From assembly GCA_001803205.1 (NCBI GenBank), contig MHBE01000005.1:1-64000 (forward strand): a DNA stretch of 64,000 bases. The letters run 5' to 3'. Every line of letters starts with the position of its first letter. Position 1 is the first letter of the stretch. The notes beneath the pieces are model-generated. The model had not been told where the DNA came from and made no database searches. It saw only the letters and a program-made list of their open reading frames with translations. The stretch is from Lentisphaerae bacterium GWF2_38_69 (GTDB lineage Bacteria; Verrucomicrobiota; Lentisphaeria; Victivallales; GWF2-38-69). Positions 1 to 8,517 of the stretch are shown in pieces. The translations under genes were made by a program, and so were the position numbers.

Positions 1-1
1 C

Positions 2-76
2 CTGAAAATATATGAAGCATTAAAGATCAAACCGGTAAAAGATCTGAAGAAGTATATCGTCGCAAAGAGGTTGTAG
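2..76 (+). CDS. C-terminal end of an unidentified protein (partial)
   Basis: An open frame enters from the left edge and ends at the TAG at 74-76. The 24 codons are lysine-rich and read like a normal basic C-terminus (ending KYIVAKRL). The fragment is too short to assign to a family. It could be the tail of a transposase or any basic protein, or chance. It converges on the decayed permease that follows on the other strand. Confidence 0.25.
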   Translation: MKIYEALKIKPVKDLKKYIVAKRL

Positions 77-106
77 GAGCCTTAAAAAATCAGCTCTAGC
101 CTCATT

Positions 107-686
107 TTATGCGCTTAATAAACAAACTTGGGATAGGAGACCTAGGAAGATTGCTATAGTAGGAGGATTTAACAGAAATTCTTTAGCAATGTTTTTTGTA
201 TTCAGCTTCTCTTTGTTTGCTCCAAAAATAAATGCAATAACAACACCTAGTGTTTGAAATATAAGCTGATTCCCTAATTCTGATGAAAGGAGGGCAACTT
301 TTATCGCAATGCAATCGTGATTATAAACATTGCTGATAAGAGAAACACCTAACGCGCTCATATTTCCAAAAGTAGCCACACAAGAACCAATGCGCCGATT
401 TTATCCCGCGAAAAGCGAAATGCCTTACCCGCAAAATAAGCCAATACCAATGAACACAATTCAATAACTTTGACGATGCCGGGAAATTTAAAATAGGCAA
501 AGCTAATTTTTACTACAGCTAAATTGCCAAATATCATGGAGGGCAGTGCAAAATTAATTATTAACTTTGCTAAGACCATGGAGGTATCAACTCCGGAAAA
601 CATCCCTTTTTTTTCATGAAAAACCCGACAGCAATCAGAATTGTCAGGCAAATAGTAAATGATATGAGTCGGTCTTTTATATCCAC
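107..686 (-). pseudogene. Decayed AEC (auxin efflux carrier) family permease
   Basis: Three pieces of one membrane protein lie in different frames. A GTG at 684-686 opens a first transmembrane segment (ISFTICLTILIAVGFF) that leaves frame at an eight-A run near 608-615. The next frame carries the AEC-like stretch LIINFALPSMIFGNLA and further hydrophobic segments. At about 360-380 the reading passes to a third frame with FGNMSALGVSLISNVYNH and LIFQTLGVVIAFIFG, ending at 107. AEC permeases have about 300 residues and ten membrane segments; about 190 codons remain, so the C-terminal half is gone too. Two frameshifts plus truncation point to a dead gene. One shift sits in a homopolymer, so a read error there is possible. 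Confidence 0.7.
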
Positions 687-831
687 AATATGATGTCATT
701 TATGCTACTATCCGTAAAAAGCATGCAATAAAAACAAGCTTTTTACTTCTAGTAGCCGTTACCAGTTAACCGTCATTAGTTTACTGTTGATCAAATTGAT
801 CAGGTTTATTTCAATTGCAATCAGCCGTCAC

Positions 832-2400
832 TCATTGGCTAGTATGCGATAAAACCTGTTCTTTATTAAAGGTCTGAAAATTCTTCATGTATTTCTGACT
901 GTTGCCTAATATCTTTTTGAGATATCTGATACGCTCGATATCTCCTTTTACCGGAGTGATCATCAAATAATAGGGCACATTATCTTCAAAGCCGTGAGAA
1001 TCTGTAATTCCCATATGATCTGCATTCAAATGAACAACTGTATGCCAGCGAACGCATGAACTCACAAAAGGTTTCCAGTATTCCGGTTGTACGGTATCCA
1101 TTCTTGCGCTTGTTGAAAGAGCTATTCCGTCTCCTCCATCGTAAACAATAGTTTCCAGTTTACCTGTGAGTCTATCTACAGAGGCTTTTTTTCTTGTATT
1201 AACTGAATCGCCTAGAAATAGAAACAAGGCAGTTTTCCCAGGCATTTCTGATTCGATCTGTAGCGCTTTGGCAAAATTCTCTGCCTCCTTGAGGCATTTT
1301 TCAAGGTGATCAAGAGCTATTTTTCTTCTTGCTTCAGGTGTTTTCACATCAGGCAGCAATACTTGTAAATATTGATCTTGAGCCGGGTCGGCTAGTCCCC
1401 ATTTGAGGTTCTTCCATGCTTCAGGATCATACAAGTTTACTGATTTGCCTGAGGGATCGTCGGAATAAACTACGGAGTTTGTGCAGGCAAAGGGAATCAT
1501 CTGATAAATGCTGGCCCAAGTTCCGATTATTGCCGGAGGAATAATCGGCATTCCTGGAGCGACCTGCAAACCTTCTGTAAGCTCAAAACATGTATTTAGA
1601 AAACCGAGATTAGGCGTGCCGACAATTATGACTCGCTCAACATATTTGCATCCTTCCCAACTAGGAACAGGTTCAGAAGCAAGCGGTTTGTTGCCATACA
1701 TAAGATAGTATCTGGTAATCATTCCGCCCATTGAGTGAGCAATTATATTAAATTGAACATCAAAATCTTTTATCCCATACTCTTCTTCGTATCTCTTTTG
1801 AAGAAAGGCACGCTTCTTGAATATAAATTCATGAAGCTGGCGGACATTTTCGACATTTGTTCTTCTCCAGTCATAATAGAATGTAAAGAGTGAAGGTAAT
1901 TTCTTTTTTTCCTGTACAAGCATATTTTCAGTAACAAATCCCATGCTAATTAGAACATCCAGCATTTCGCGATATGCGCTCTGGTCTATCGTGATTCCTA
2001 CTATCCTGATCTCTGCATCTGACATGAATTCATAAGGAACAACATAATCTTTGATGTCTTTAAGTTCTCTTCCGTAAGCCATCGGATAACTTAAATCACG
2101 CAAGTATTCATCAGTATAACCATCAAACACATCTGATCCTGTAAAAAGACCCCAAACATTATTATCGTTGTCAGAATTTTTGAGTTTTGAACCAAGGAAG
2201 CCGTGAATGACAATTACAGGATTTCTTGCCGGACCTTCATAGCTTCTAAAACTTCTTTCAATATCACTTGTATAGCTGCCGACATTATCATTTTTAGCCT
2301 GATACGCTCCTACATAGGACTCATTAGTTGAACAAGAGCAGAAAATAGCAATGATGAAGCCCCTTGAAAATAAAGAAACAAGACCAGAAATCGTTTTCAT
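832..2400 (-). CDS. LCAT/lipase-family alpha/beta hydrolase, exported
   Basis: Probable esterase or acyltransferase of the lecithin:cholesterol acyltransferase / class III lipase type. From the ATG at 2400 it has 522 residues. A hydrophobic N-terminal segment ending in a Cys-rich FCSCS stretch suggests export and possibly lipid anchoring, although the lipobox is poor. The oxyanion-type motif HGFLGSKL follows near residue 60. The nucleophile elbow is AHSMGG with Ser223, followed by the family-typical GTPNLG. A GDG stretch and a late His (HMGITDSHG) are candidates for the remaining triad residues. No Shine-Dalgarno is visible before 2400, and an upstream start at 2445 is possible but would put extra residues before the signal. 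The substrate cannot be told; a phospholipid or neutral ester is an inference from the family. Confidence 0.7.
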   Translation of the reverse strand: MKTISGLVSLFSRGFIIAIFCSCSTNESYVGAYQAKNDNVGSYTSDIERSFRSYEGPARNPVIVIHGFLGSKLKNSDNDNNVWGLFTGSDVFDGYTDEYLRDLSYPMAYGRELKDIKDYVVPYEFMSDAEIRIVGITIDQSAYREMLDVLISMGFVTENMLVQEKKKLPSLFTFYYDWRRTNVENVRQLHEFIFKKRAFLQKRYEEEYGIKDFDVQFNIIAHSMGGMITRYYLMYGNKPLASEPVPSWEGCKYVERVIIVGTPNLGFLNTCFELTEGLQVAPGMPIIPPAIIGTWASIYQMIPFACTNSVVYSDDPSGKSVNLYDPEAWKNLKWGLADPAQDQYLQVLLPDVKTPEARRKIALDHLEKCLKEAENFAKALQIESEMPGKTALFLFLGDSVNTRKKASVDRLTGKLETIVYDGGDGIALSTSARMDTVQPEYWKPFVSSCVRWHTVVHLNADHMGITDSHGFEDNVPYYLMITPVKGDIERIRYLKKILGNSQKYMKNFQTFNKEQVLSHTSQ

Positions 2401-2482
2401 AATAATAGTTATATGCTGGGATTTATAAAAGTTAAGACAATTCAAAGTATAATCTTATACCAATTCAAGGCAATATCTGAAT

Positions 2483-2971
2483 TTAGAGAAGAGTCACTTT
2501 AGCATGAATTCTCCTGAGCCCTTCAAAAAGCACTATAGAAACTGAATTGGCCAGGTTGTAACTTCTGCAGTGTTCTCCGAACATGGGAATGGTATAAAGT
2601 TGGTCGGTATAATATTCATACAATTCCGGGGATAAACCCTTGTTTTCATTGCCGAAAATAAGGTAAACAGGCTCATCTATTACATTACTGCCATATGGAC
2701 AATCCCAGAAAGATTTATTTGTTTTGGTCGAAAAGAAAAACATACTTTCTTTTTTCCTGTTTGAAGCAAAATTATTCCAGGAGTCATGGATTTGCAGATT
2801 AATATGCTTCCAATAGTCCATTCCAGCTCTCTTGATGTACTTTTCGTCAAGGGAAAATCCTAATGGCTTTATCAAATGCAGTTTAGTGGAAGTGTTAACA
2901 CAGAGTCTGCCAATATTTCCTGTGTTTTGCGGTATTTGGGGAGAGTAAAGCACTATTTCAAAGTTGTGCAT
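2483..2971 (-). CDS. trmL: tRNA (cytidine(34)-2'-O)-methyltransferase TrmL
   Basis: SpoU-class (SPOUT) methyltransferase that 2'-O-methylates the wobble base of certain Leu tRNAs using S-adenosylmethionine. The 162-residue length from the ATG at 2971 matches the family, which lacks an extra RNA-binding domain. Visible motifs are the N-terminal PQIPQNTGNIGRLC, the middle IFGNENKGLSPELY (SAM-binding knot loop) and the C-terminal YNLANSVSIVLFEGLRR. An ATG two codons upstream (2977) is an alternative start. It is divergent from ppdK. A paralogous SpoU enzyme with another target is the only realistic alternative. Confidence 0.9.
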   Translation of the reverse strand: MHNFEIVLYSPQIPQNTGNIGRLCVNTSTKLHLIKPLGFSLDEKYIKRAGMDYWKHINLQIHDSWNNFASNRKKESMFFFSTKTNKSFWDCPYGSNVIDEPVYLIFGNENKGLSPELYEYYTDQLYTIPMFGEHCRSYNLANSVSIVLFEGLRRIHAKVTLL

Positions 2972-3061
2972 AAGCAAAATTAAAGTAAATTATAGACAAT
3001 TTTCTGATAAAAAGATTTTAAGGCAAATTGCAAACTCTTTATCAATACGATAAACTCATAT

Positions 3062-3090
3062 TTGTTTGTCGCAATAAATTAGAATAAAAT
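3062..3090 (+). promoter_or_regulatory. Candidate sigma70-type promoter for ppdK
   Basis: TTGTTT (3062-3067), a 17-base spacer and TAAAAT (3085-3090) lie about 50 bases before the ppdK start. A second candidate just upstream is TTGCAA (3028-3033), 17 bases, TAAACT (3051-3056). The region is AT-rich, so chance matches are likely; both are reported as one tentative call. Confidence 0.35.
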
Positions 3091-3138
3091 AGCAAAATAA
3101 AAAAAGACTAATTCTAAGGTTAATAAAAGGAGAAATTT

Positions 3139-5937
3139 ATGACCAAAAAGTATGTCTATTTCTTTGGCAAGGGGAATTCAGAGGGAAATGCTTCGATGAA
3201 ATCAATCCTTGGAGGCAAAGGTGCAAACCTGGCTGACATGGCAAGTCTCGACCTTCCAGTACCTCCTGGCTTCACAATCACAACCGAAGCTTGCGCGGAG
3301 TACACTGAAATCGGTGAAAAGAAACTTTTCGCAAAGATTGACAAAGAAGTAATGGAGCAGCTCAAGAAACTTGAAAAGGTTACAGGAAAAACTTTCGGAA
3401 AAGGCCCAAATCCGCTGCTCGTATCTGTTCGCTCAGGCGCAGCCGCATCAATGCCAGGCATGATGGATACAATCCTCAATCTCGGTCTGAATGATGAAAC
3501 AATCACGGCCATGATTAAACTCACGAAGAACGAAAGATTCGTATGGGACTCATATCGCCGTTTCATGCAGATGTTCAGCGATGTGGTGCTTGGAGTTGAA
3601 CACGACCATTTTGAGCATGCCCTCGAAAGTCTTAAGAAAAAAAAGAAAGCAAAGCTCGATACAGACCTTACAGCGGCTGACCTCAAGGCTCTCGTAGCCG
3701 AATACAAGGCCATAGTAAAGAGAGACACCAAAAAAGAATTTCCGCAGGATCCTGTAGAACAGCTCTGGAACGGAGTAAGAGCCGTATTTTCATCATGGAA
3801 CAATCCGCGCGCTGAAAAATATCGTCAGCTTAATGATATCAGAGGTCTTCTCGGCACAGCAGTAAATATCCAGTCAATGGTATTTGGTAATGGCGGTGAC
3901 GATTGCGCCACAGGCGTAGCTTTTACTCGTGACCCGTCAACAGGCGCTAATGAATATTTCTACGGTGAATTCCTCATTAACGCTCAGGGAGAAGATGTCG
4001 TTGCAGGTATCCGTACTCCTCAGCAGATCACTCTCGCAGGTTCAAAAGCATGGGCAAAAAATCAGAGTGTTACTGAAGCTACCAGAAAATCCAAGTTTCC
4101 ATCACTCGAAGAAGCTATGCCAAAGTGTTTCAAAGAACTTGATGCTATCAAGACAAAACTTGAAAAGCATTACAAAGATATGCAGGATCTTGAGTTTACA
4201 ATTGAAAAAGGCGTTCTTTACATGCTCCAGACTCGTAACGGCAAGAGAACAGCTCAGGCTGCGGTCAAAATCGCTACTGATCTTGTAAAAGAAAAACTTA
4301 TCGACGAAAAGACAGCCGTTCTCAGAATCGAACCAGCTTCTCTCGATCAGCTTCTGCACCCTGTATTTGTAAAAGCGTCTGAAGCTAAAGCTGTAAAGAT
4401 AGTAACAGGTCTCCCAGCTTCACCGGGTTCTGCTACAGGCCAGGTAGTATTTAATGCTGAAGAAGCTGAAAAATGGTCAAAGGCTGGCAAAGATGTCATC
4501 CTCTGCCGTATTGAGACAAGCCCGGAAGATATTACCGGCATGCATGTATCCAAGGGCGTACTTACAGCTCGCGGCGGCATGACATCTCACGCTGCAGTAG
4601 TTGCCCGCGGAATGGGAACTTGCTGCGTAGCAGGCTGCAGTGATATAGTCATGGATTATGCCAAAAAATGCTTTACAGTAGGTAAAGTAGTTGTGAAGGA
4701 AGGCGACTGGATTTCTCTTAATGGTTCTATAGGTGCCGTATACAAAGGAAAGGTAGAAACAGTTGATCCAGCTCTAACAGGTCCATTCGGCGACATTATG
4801 AAGCTTGCTGATAAATACAAAAAGATTGGAGTAAGAACAAATGCTGATACTCCTCATGATACAGAAGTAGCTGTGAAGTTTGGAGCTGAAGGTATTGGCC
4901 TGTGTCGTACAGAACATATGTTCTTTGAACCAGACAAAATCATTTCCTTCAGAAGAATGATTCTCGTAGCTGAAACAGTTAAGAAAATTAAAGAAGATCA
5001 TGGTGTAAAATCAGTTTACGATCTCAAGACAGGCAAAGATTGTTGCATGAACAAGGAAGAAGCTGCTGCTGTCGTGCAATACAAACAGGCATTGGATGAA
5101 CTGCTCCCGCTTCAGAGAAAAGACTTTCTCGGCATATTTAAAGCTCTCGAAGGCAGACCAGCAATTATTCGTCTTCTCGATCCGCCGCTTCATGAATTCC
5201 TTCCAGCTAAAGAAAATGTAGCTGGACAAAAAGAAATGGCCAAGACAATGGGTGTATCAGTAGCCAAGATACAAGAACTTGTTGACGCAAATCATGAATT
5301 CAATCCGATGCTCGGACTTCGCGGATGCCGTCTGGGCATAATCTTCCCTGAAGTTACTGAAATGCAGGCCAGAGCTATTGTTGAAGCTGCAGCAGCAGTA
5401 AAAGGTTCACATCCTGAAATCATGATTCCTATAGTCGGAAATGTAAAAGAACTCATCAATCAAAAGGAAATTTGCAAGAAAGTAATAGCTCAAGTCGAAA
5501 AGGAAAAGAAAATCAAGATCAATGTCATGATTGGAACAATGATAGAAGTTCCAAGAGCTGCAATGACAGCTGACGAAATAGCTACAGAAGCTGAATTCTT
5601 CTCATTCGGAACAAATGACCTAACCCAGATGGGTTGTGGTTTCTCCCGTGACGATGCCGGTAAGTTCCTTAAAGATTATGTCAAGCTCGGCATTTACGAG
5701 TATGACCCGTTCGTAGTTCTTGATCAAGGCGGAATAGGCAGACTTGTCAAGACGGCTGTCGAATACGGAAGAAAAGTTAATCCGAAACTCCCAATCGGTA
5801 TCTGCGGCGAACACGGCGGCGACCCGAAGACCGTAGAATTCTGCCACAATGCAGGATTGACATATGTTTCATGCAGCCCGTACAGAGTGCCAATCGCAAG
5901 ACTGGCTGCTGCTCACGCTGCAATCAAACAAAAGTAA
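3139..5937 (+). CDS. ppdK: Pyruvate, phosphate dikinase
   Basis: Interconverts pyruvate + ATP + Pi and phosphoenolpyruvate + AMP + PPi in the cytoplasm. The 932-residue length is close to the usual bacterial enzyme. The N-terminal nucleotide-binding domain begins with GGKGANLADMA and PVPPGFTITTEAC. The swivelling phosphohistidine domain has GGMTSHAAVVARGMG with His484. The C-terminal PEP/pyruvate barrel has GLCRTEHMFF, GLRGCRLGI, SFGTNDLTQM and the catalytic Cys889 in GICGEHGGD. A strong ribosome-binding site (aaaggag) sits before the ATG. It is a single-gene unit closed by the terminator at 5961. With the PPi-phosphofructokinase at 54834 it points to glycolysis that uses PPi. Confidence 0.97.
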   Translation: MTKKYVYFFGKGNSEGNASMKSILGGKGANLADMASLDLPVPPGFTITTEACAEYTEIGEKKLFAKIDKEVMEQLKKLEKVTGKTFGKGPNPLLVSVRSGAAASMPGMMDTILNLGLNDETITAMIKLTKNERFVWDSYRRFMQMFSDVVLGVEHDHFEHALESLKKKKKAKLDTDLTAADLKALVAEYKAIVKRDTKKEFPQDPVEQLWNGVRAVFSSWNNPRAEKYRQLNDIRGLLGTAVNIQSMVFGNGGDDCATGVAFTRDPSTGANEYFYGEFLINAQGEDVVAGIRTPQQITLAGSKAWAKNQSVTEATRKSKFPSLEEAMPKCFKELDAIKTKLEKHYKDMQDLEFTIEKGVLYMLQTRNGKRTAQAAVKIATDLVKEKLIDEKTAVLRIEPASLDQLLHPVFVKASEAKAVKIVTGLPASPGSATGQVVFNAEEAEKWSKAGKDVILCRIETSPEDITGMHVSKGVLTARGGMTSHAAVVARGMGTCCVAGCSDIVMDYAKKCFTVGKVVVKEGDWISLNGSIGAVYKGKVETVDPALTGPFGDIMKLADKYKKIGVRTNADTPHDTEVAVKFGAEGIGLCRTEHMFFEPDKIISFRRMILVAETVKKIKEDHGVKSVYDLKTGKDCCMNKEEAAAVVQYKQALDELLPLQRKDFLGIFKALEGRPAIIRLLDPPLHEFLPAKENVAGQKEMAKTMGVSVAKIQELVDANHEFNPMLGLRGCRLGIIFPEVTEMQARAIVEAAAAVKGSHPEIMIPIVGNVKELINQKEICKKVIAQVEKEKKIKINVMIGTMIEVPRAAMTADEIATEAEFFSFGTNDLTQMGCGFSRDDAGKFLKDYVKLGIYEYDPFVVLDQGGIGRLVKTAVEYGRKVNPKLPIGICGEHGGDPKTVEFCHNAGLTYVSCSPYRVPIARLAAAHAAIKQK

Positions 5938-5960
5938 TTATCGCAAGATAAGTACATTTT

Positions 5961-5991
5961 AAGAGCCTTGGTTCGCCAAGGCTCTTTTTTT
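5961..5991 (+). terminator. Rho-independent terminator after ppdK
   Basis: Perfect hairpin AGAGCCTTGG-TTCG-CCAAGGCTCT with a UUCG tetraloop, followed by seven T. It starts 24 bases after the ppdK stop. It rules out the TTG start at 5968 for the next gene, because that codon lies inside the stem. Confidence 0.92.
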
Positions 5992-6015
5992 AACTTTAAT
6001 AATCATCCATTTTTT

Positions 6016-6828
6016 ATGACAGTAATTTGCGATTATCACACACATACACCGTTATGCAAGCATGCGGTTGGCGCGCCTATTGAGTATGTTAGACAAGCTC
6101 ACGAAAAAGGTATAAAAATAATAGGATTCTCCGATCACTGTCCTGCTCCTTCAAATTTTGATACTGAATGCAGAATGGATATTTCTCTAATCGAAAAATA
6201 TATAGAAATGATAGAGAATGTTAAAAACAATTCATATGGAGTAAAAGTTCTTCTTGGAATGGAAGTTGATTATGTTCCAGGCAGAATGGATGAAGTTCTT
6301 TCTCTAACAAACAAATACAACTTTGATTATTTGATTGGTTCGATTCACTATGTGGATGATTATCCATTTGATCATCCCGGATATATTGACAAATGGAACA
6401 CTTCTGAAAAAATTAATTATGTCTGGGAAAAATATGCGGATCTTCTTATAGAAATGGTCACAAATTTCAAAATCGATATAATAGGTCATCTTGATCTTCC
6501 AAAGAAATTTAAAATGTATCCGACTAACATGGATTATGTTTTCTCAAAGCTGACACGCTTATTTCAGATTGCAGTTCAAAAGGATATTTCAATTGAAATA
6601 AATACTGCAGGAAAAAGGAAAATAGTTGAGGAATTTTATCCATCTCTTGAAATACTGAAACTAATTAAAGAATCGGGTTGCTCTATTACTTTCGGATCAG
6701 ATGCTCACGCTCCTGATGAAGTTTGTTCGGATTTTCTTGAAGCTTCAATATATGCAGCTAATGCAGGTTTCTCTGAATATACTATAATCTTGGGGAAAAA
6801 TATTAAGCAAAAAGAAAAATTAATTTAA
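6016..6828 (+). CDS. PHP-domain phosphatase, histidinol-phosphatase (HisJ/HisK) type
   Basis: Metal-dependent phosphoesterase of the PHP superfamily, 270 residues from the ATG at 6016. The first metal motif is DYHTHTPLCKHA; later come GFSDHCPAP, GMEVDYVPG, GSIHYVDDYPFDHP, DIIGHLDLPKKF, IEINTAGKR and FGSDAHAPDEV. All of these are expected ligand positions in histidinol-phosphate phosphatases of the HisJ/HisK branch. The open frame extends upstream to 5968, but that lies in the ppdK terminator. No other histidine biosynthesis genes are nearby, so histidinol phosphate as substrate is a family inference and another phosphomonoester is possible. Confidence 0.82.
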   Translation: MTVICDYHTHTPLCKHAVGAPIEYVRQAHEKGIKIIGFSDHCPAPSNFDTECRMDISLIEKYIEMIENVKNNSYGVKVLLGMEVDYVPGRMDEVLSLTNKYNFDYLIGSIHYVDDYPFDHPGYIDKWNTSEKINYVWEKYADLLIEMVTNFKIDIIGHLDLPKKFKMYPTNMDYVFSKLTRLFQIAVQKDISIEINTAGKRKIVEEFYPSLEILKLIKESGCSITFGSDAHAPDEVCSDFLEASIYAANAGFSEYTIILGKNIKQKEKLI

Positions 6829-6841
6829 TTTGGGGAGAAAT

Positions 6842-8395
6842 ATGAGCGAAATAAGCGTACCCAAAAGGGTAGTAGGTTTAGGCCCCCTTATCCTCTCGGG
6901 AATTACATGCATAATCGGTTCAGGCTGGCTGTTCGGTGTAGCTCTGGCTGCCAATACGGCAGGGCCTGCCGCAATCTTTTCTTGGATTATAGGAGGGGTG
7001 GCTATTATGATAATAGCCCTTACTATTGCTGAACTTGGAACTATGTTCCCCAGATCCGGCGGGATGGTACACTACATGTATGAATCCCATGGGAATATGA
7101 TAGGTTTCTTTGGAGCATGGATAAACTGGATAGCAATTACGCCTGTTATAGCAACAGAAGCAGTGGCTTCGACACAATATCTTTCCTCCTGGAATTTTAA
7201 ATGGTGTCACAGTCTTTATAATCCAGCAAGTGGCGATTTGACTGGCACAGGTTTGATGGTGGCATCGGTACTTCTAATAGCATATTTTCTTCTCAACTTT
7301 TGGGGAATGCAGCTTCTTATCAGGGCGCTTAAGTATATAACATATTTTAAAATTTTCGTTCCATGCTTTGCTATCGTTTCGATTCTAGCGACAGCTTTTC
7401 ATCCGGAAAATTTCATATCTGCAACGACATCCTTTGCTCCGTTCGGATGGAGTGCCGTGCTTACGGCAATACCTGTTTGCGGAATTATCTATACCTTTAA
7501 TGGTTTCCAGACACCGGTGAATATAGCTGGGGAAGTTAAAAACCCAGGCAGAAATCTGCCTATTGCGATGCTTTCGAGCATAGCAATTTGCCTTGTTATC
7601 TATGTGCTTCTACAGATAGCATTTATCGGAGGCCTGAATCCGTCAGATTTAGCAAAAGGGTGGCATGCAATTTCTTTTAGATCTCCTTTTGCGCAGATAG
7701 CGTTGTCTTTGAATCTCAACCTTCTTCTTTTTCTGATTTACCTTGATGCATTTGTATCACCTAGCGGAGTGGGGCTAACATATTTTACTACTACTTCAAG
7801 AATGCTCTTTGGAATGAGTCAGAATGGGCAAATGCCAAAATATTTAGGAAAACTAAATCCGATTTATCTTGTTCCAAGAGGGGCTCTCTGGACAGTGCTT
7901 CTCGTATGTTTTATATTCCTCTTCCTTTTTAGAGGCTGGGAGCACTTTGCGGGGATTCTTTCCTGTGCAGAAATAATTACTTATTTAAGCGGTCCTATAG
8001 CCTTGATTGCCCTCAGAAAAACAAGACCGGACGCAGAGAGGCCTTTCAGGCTTCCCTTTGCTCCATTTATCTGCCTTCTGGCATTTGTCATATGCAGTTT
8101 GATGCTTCATTGGGCTACATGGCCTCTTTCAGGAGAAGTAATAATACTCGGTTTGGCAGGTTTTGGTTTTTACATTTATTATCAGAATAAACAGGGATGG
8201 GGCACGCTTGCGTCACAGTTCAAGTCAACTTTATGGTTGATCCTGTATCTTATAGTTATGGCTATTATTTCATATCTTGGAAGCAAAGATTTCGGAGGAA
8301 TTGGGGCGATAACTACTCCATGGGATCAGGTCGTTGTAGTTATTCTAGCTATTGGATTCTACTTCTGGGGGACAAACAGTTATTATAAAAAATAG
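6842..8395 (+). CDS. APC-superfamily amino acid permease
   Basis: Inner-membrane transporter of 517 residues with about 12 to 14 hydrophobic segments. The first segment has the APC signature SGITCIIGSGWLFG, and the second region has the conserved GTMFPRSGGMVHY. Later NIAGEVKNPGRNLPIA is the usual intracellular loop of the family. The start at 6842 is chosen for the gggga box 6-8 bases upstream. It follows the PHP phosphatase by 13 bases and may be cotranscribed. Substrate unknown; proton-coupled uptake or exchange of an amino acid or polyamine is the family norm. Confidence 0.88.
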   Translation: MSEISVPKRVVGLGPLILSGITCIIGSGWLFGVALAANTAGPAAIFSWIIGGVAIMIIALTIAELGTMFPRSGGMVHYMYESHGNMIGFFGAWINWIAITPVIATEAVASTQYLSSWNFKWCHSLYNPASGDLTGTGLMVASVLLIAYFLLNFWGMQLLIRALKYITYFKIFVPCFAIVSILATAFHPENFISATTSFAPFGWSAVLTAIPVCGIIYTFNGFQTPVNIAGEVKNPGRNLPIAMLSSIAICLVIYVLLQIAFIGGLNPSDLAKGWHAISFRSPFAQIALSLNLNLLLFLIYLDAFVSPSGVGLTYFTTTSRMLFGMSQNGQMPKYLGKLNPIYLVPRGALWTVLLVCFIFLFLFRGWEHFAGILSCAEIITYLSGPIALIALRKTRPDAERPFRLPFAPFICLLAFVICSLMLHWATWPLSGEVIILGLAGFGFYIYYQNKQGWGTLASQFKSTLWLILYLIVMAIISYLGSKDFGGIGAITTPWDQVVVVILAIGFYFWGTNSYYKK

Positions 8396-8417
8396 GTATT
8401 TATTCAGAAGCATGTTC

Positions 8418-8464
8418 CGTTGAGGGAGACGCAAAATCTTGCGTCTCTACAAATGGCCTCAACG
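8418..8464. repeat. Nested palindromic element
   Basis: Inner perfect 9-bp stem GAGACGCAA (8426-8434) and TTGCGTCTC (8439-8447) with an AATC loop. It is flanked by an outer 8-bp stem CGTTGAGG (8418-8425) and CCTCAACG (8457-8464), with a one-sided bulge. No T tract follows, so it is not a standard terminator. The core resembles the dispersed gagacgc-type palindromes known in several phyla. The window holds only this copy that I noticed. Confidence 0.6.
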
Positions 8465-8517
8465 AGCGGGTGAAATAACATACTTTAGCTAATACTTATA
8501 AAAAAATAGTCAATTTA

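Noticed and set aside
3156-3803. Long minus-strand frame inside ppdK
   Set aside because: A mirror frame of the strongly coding plus strand, with low-complexity Ser/Phe content and no family match.
5968-6015. N-terminal extension of the PHP phosphatase from a TTG
   Set aside because: The codon lies inside the ppdK terminator stem, and the ATG at 6016 begins at the conserved motif.
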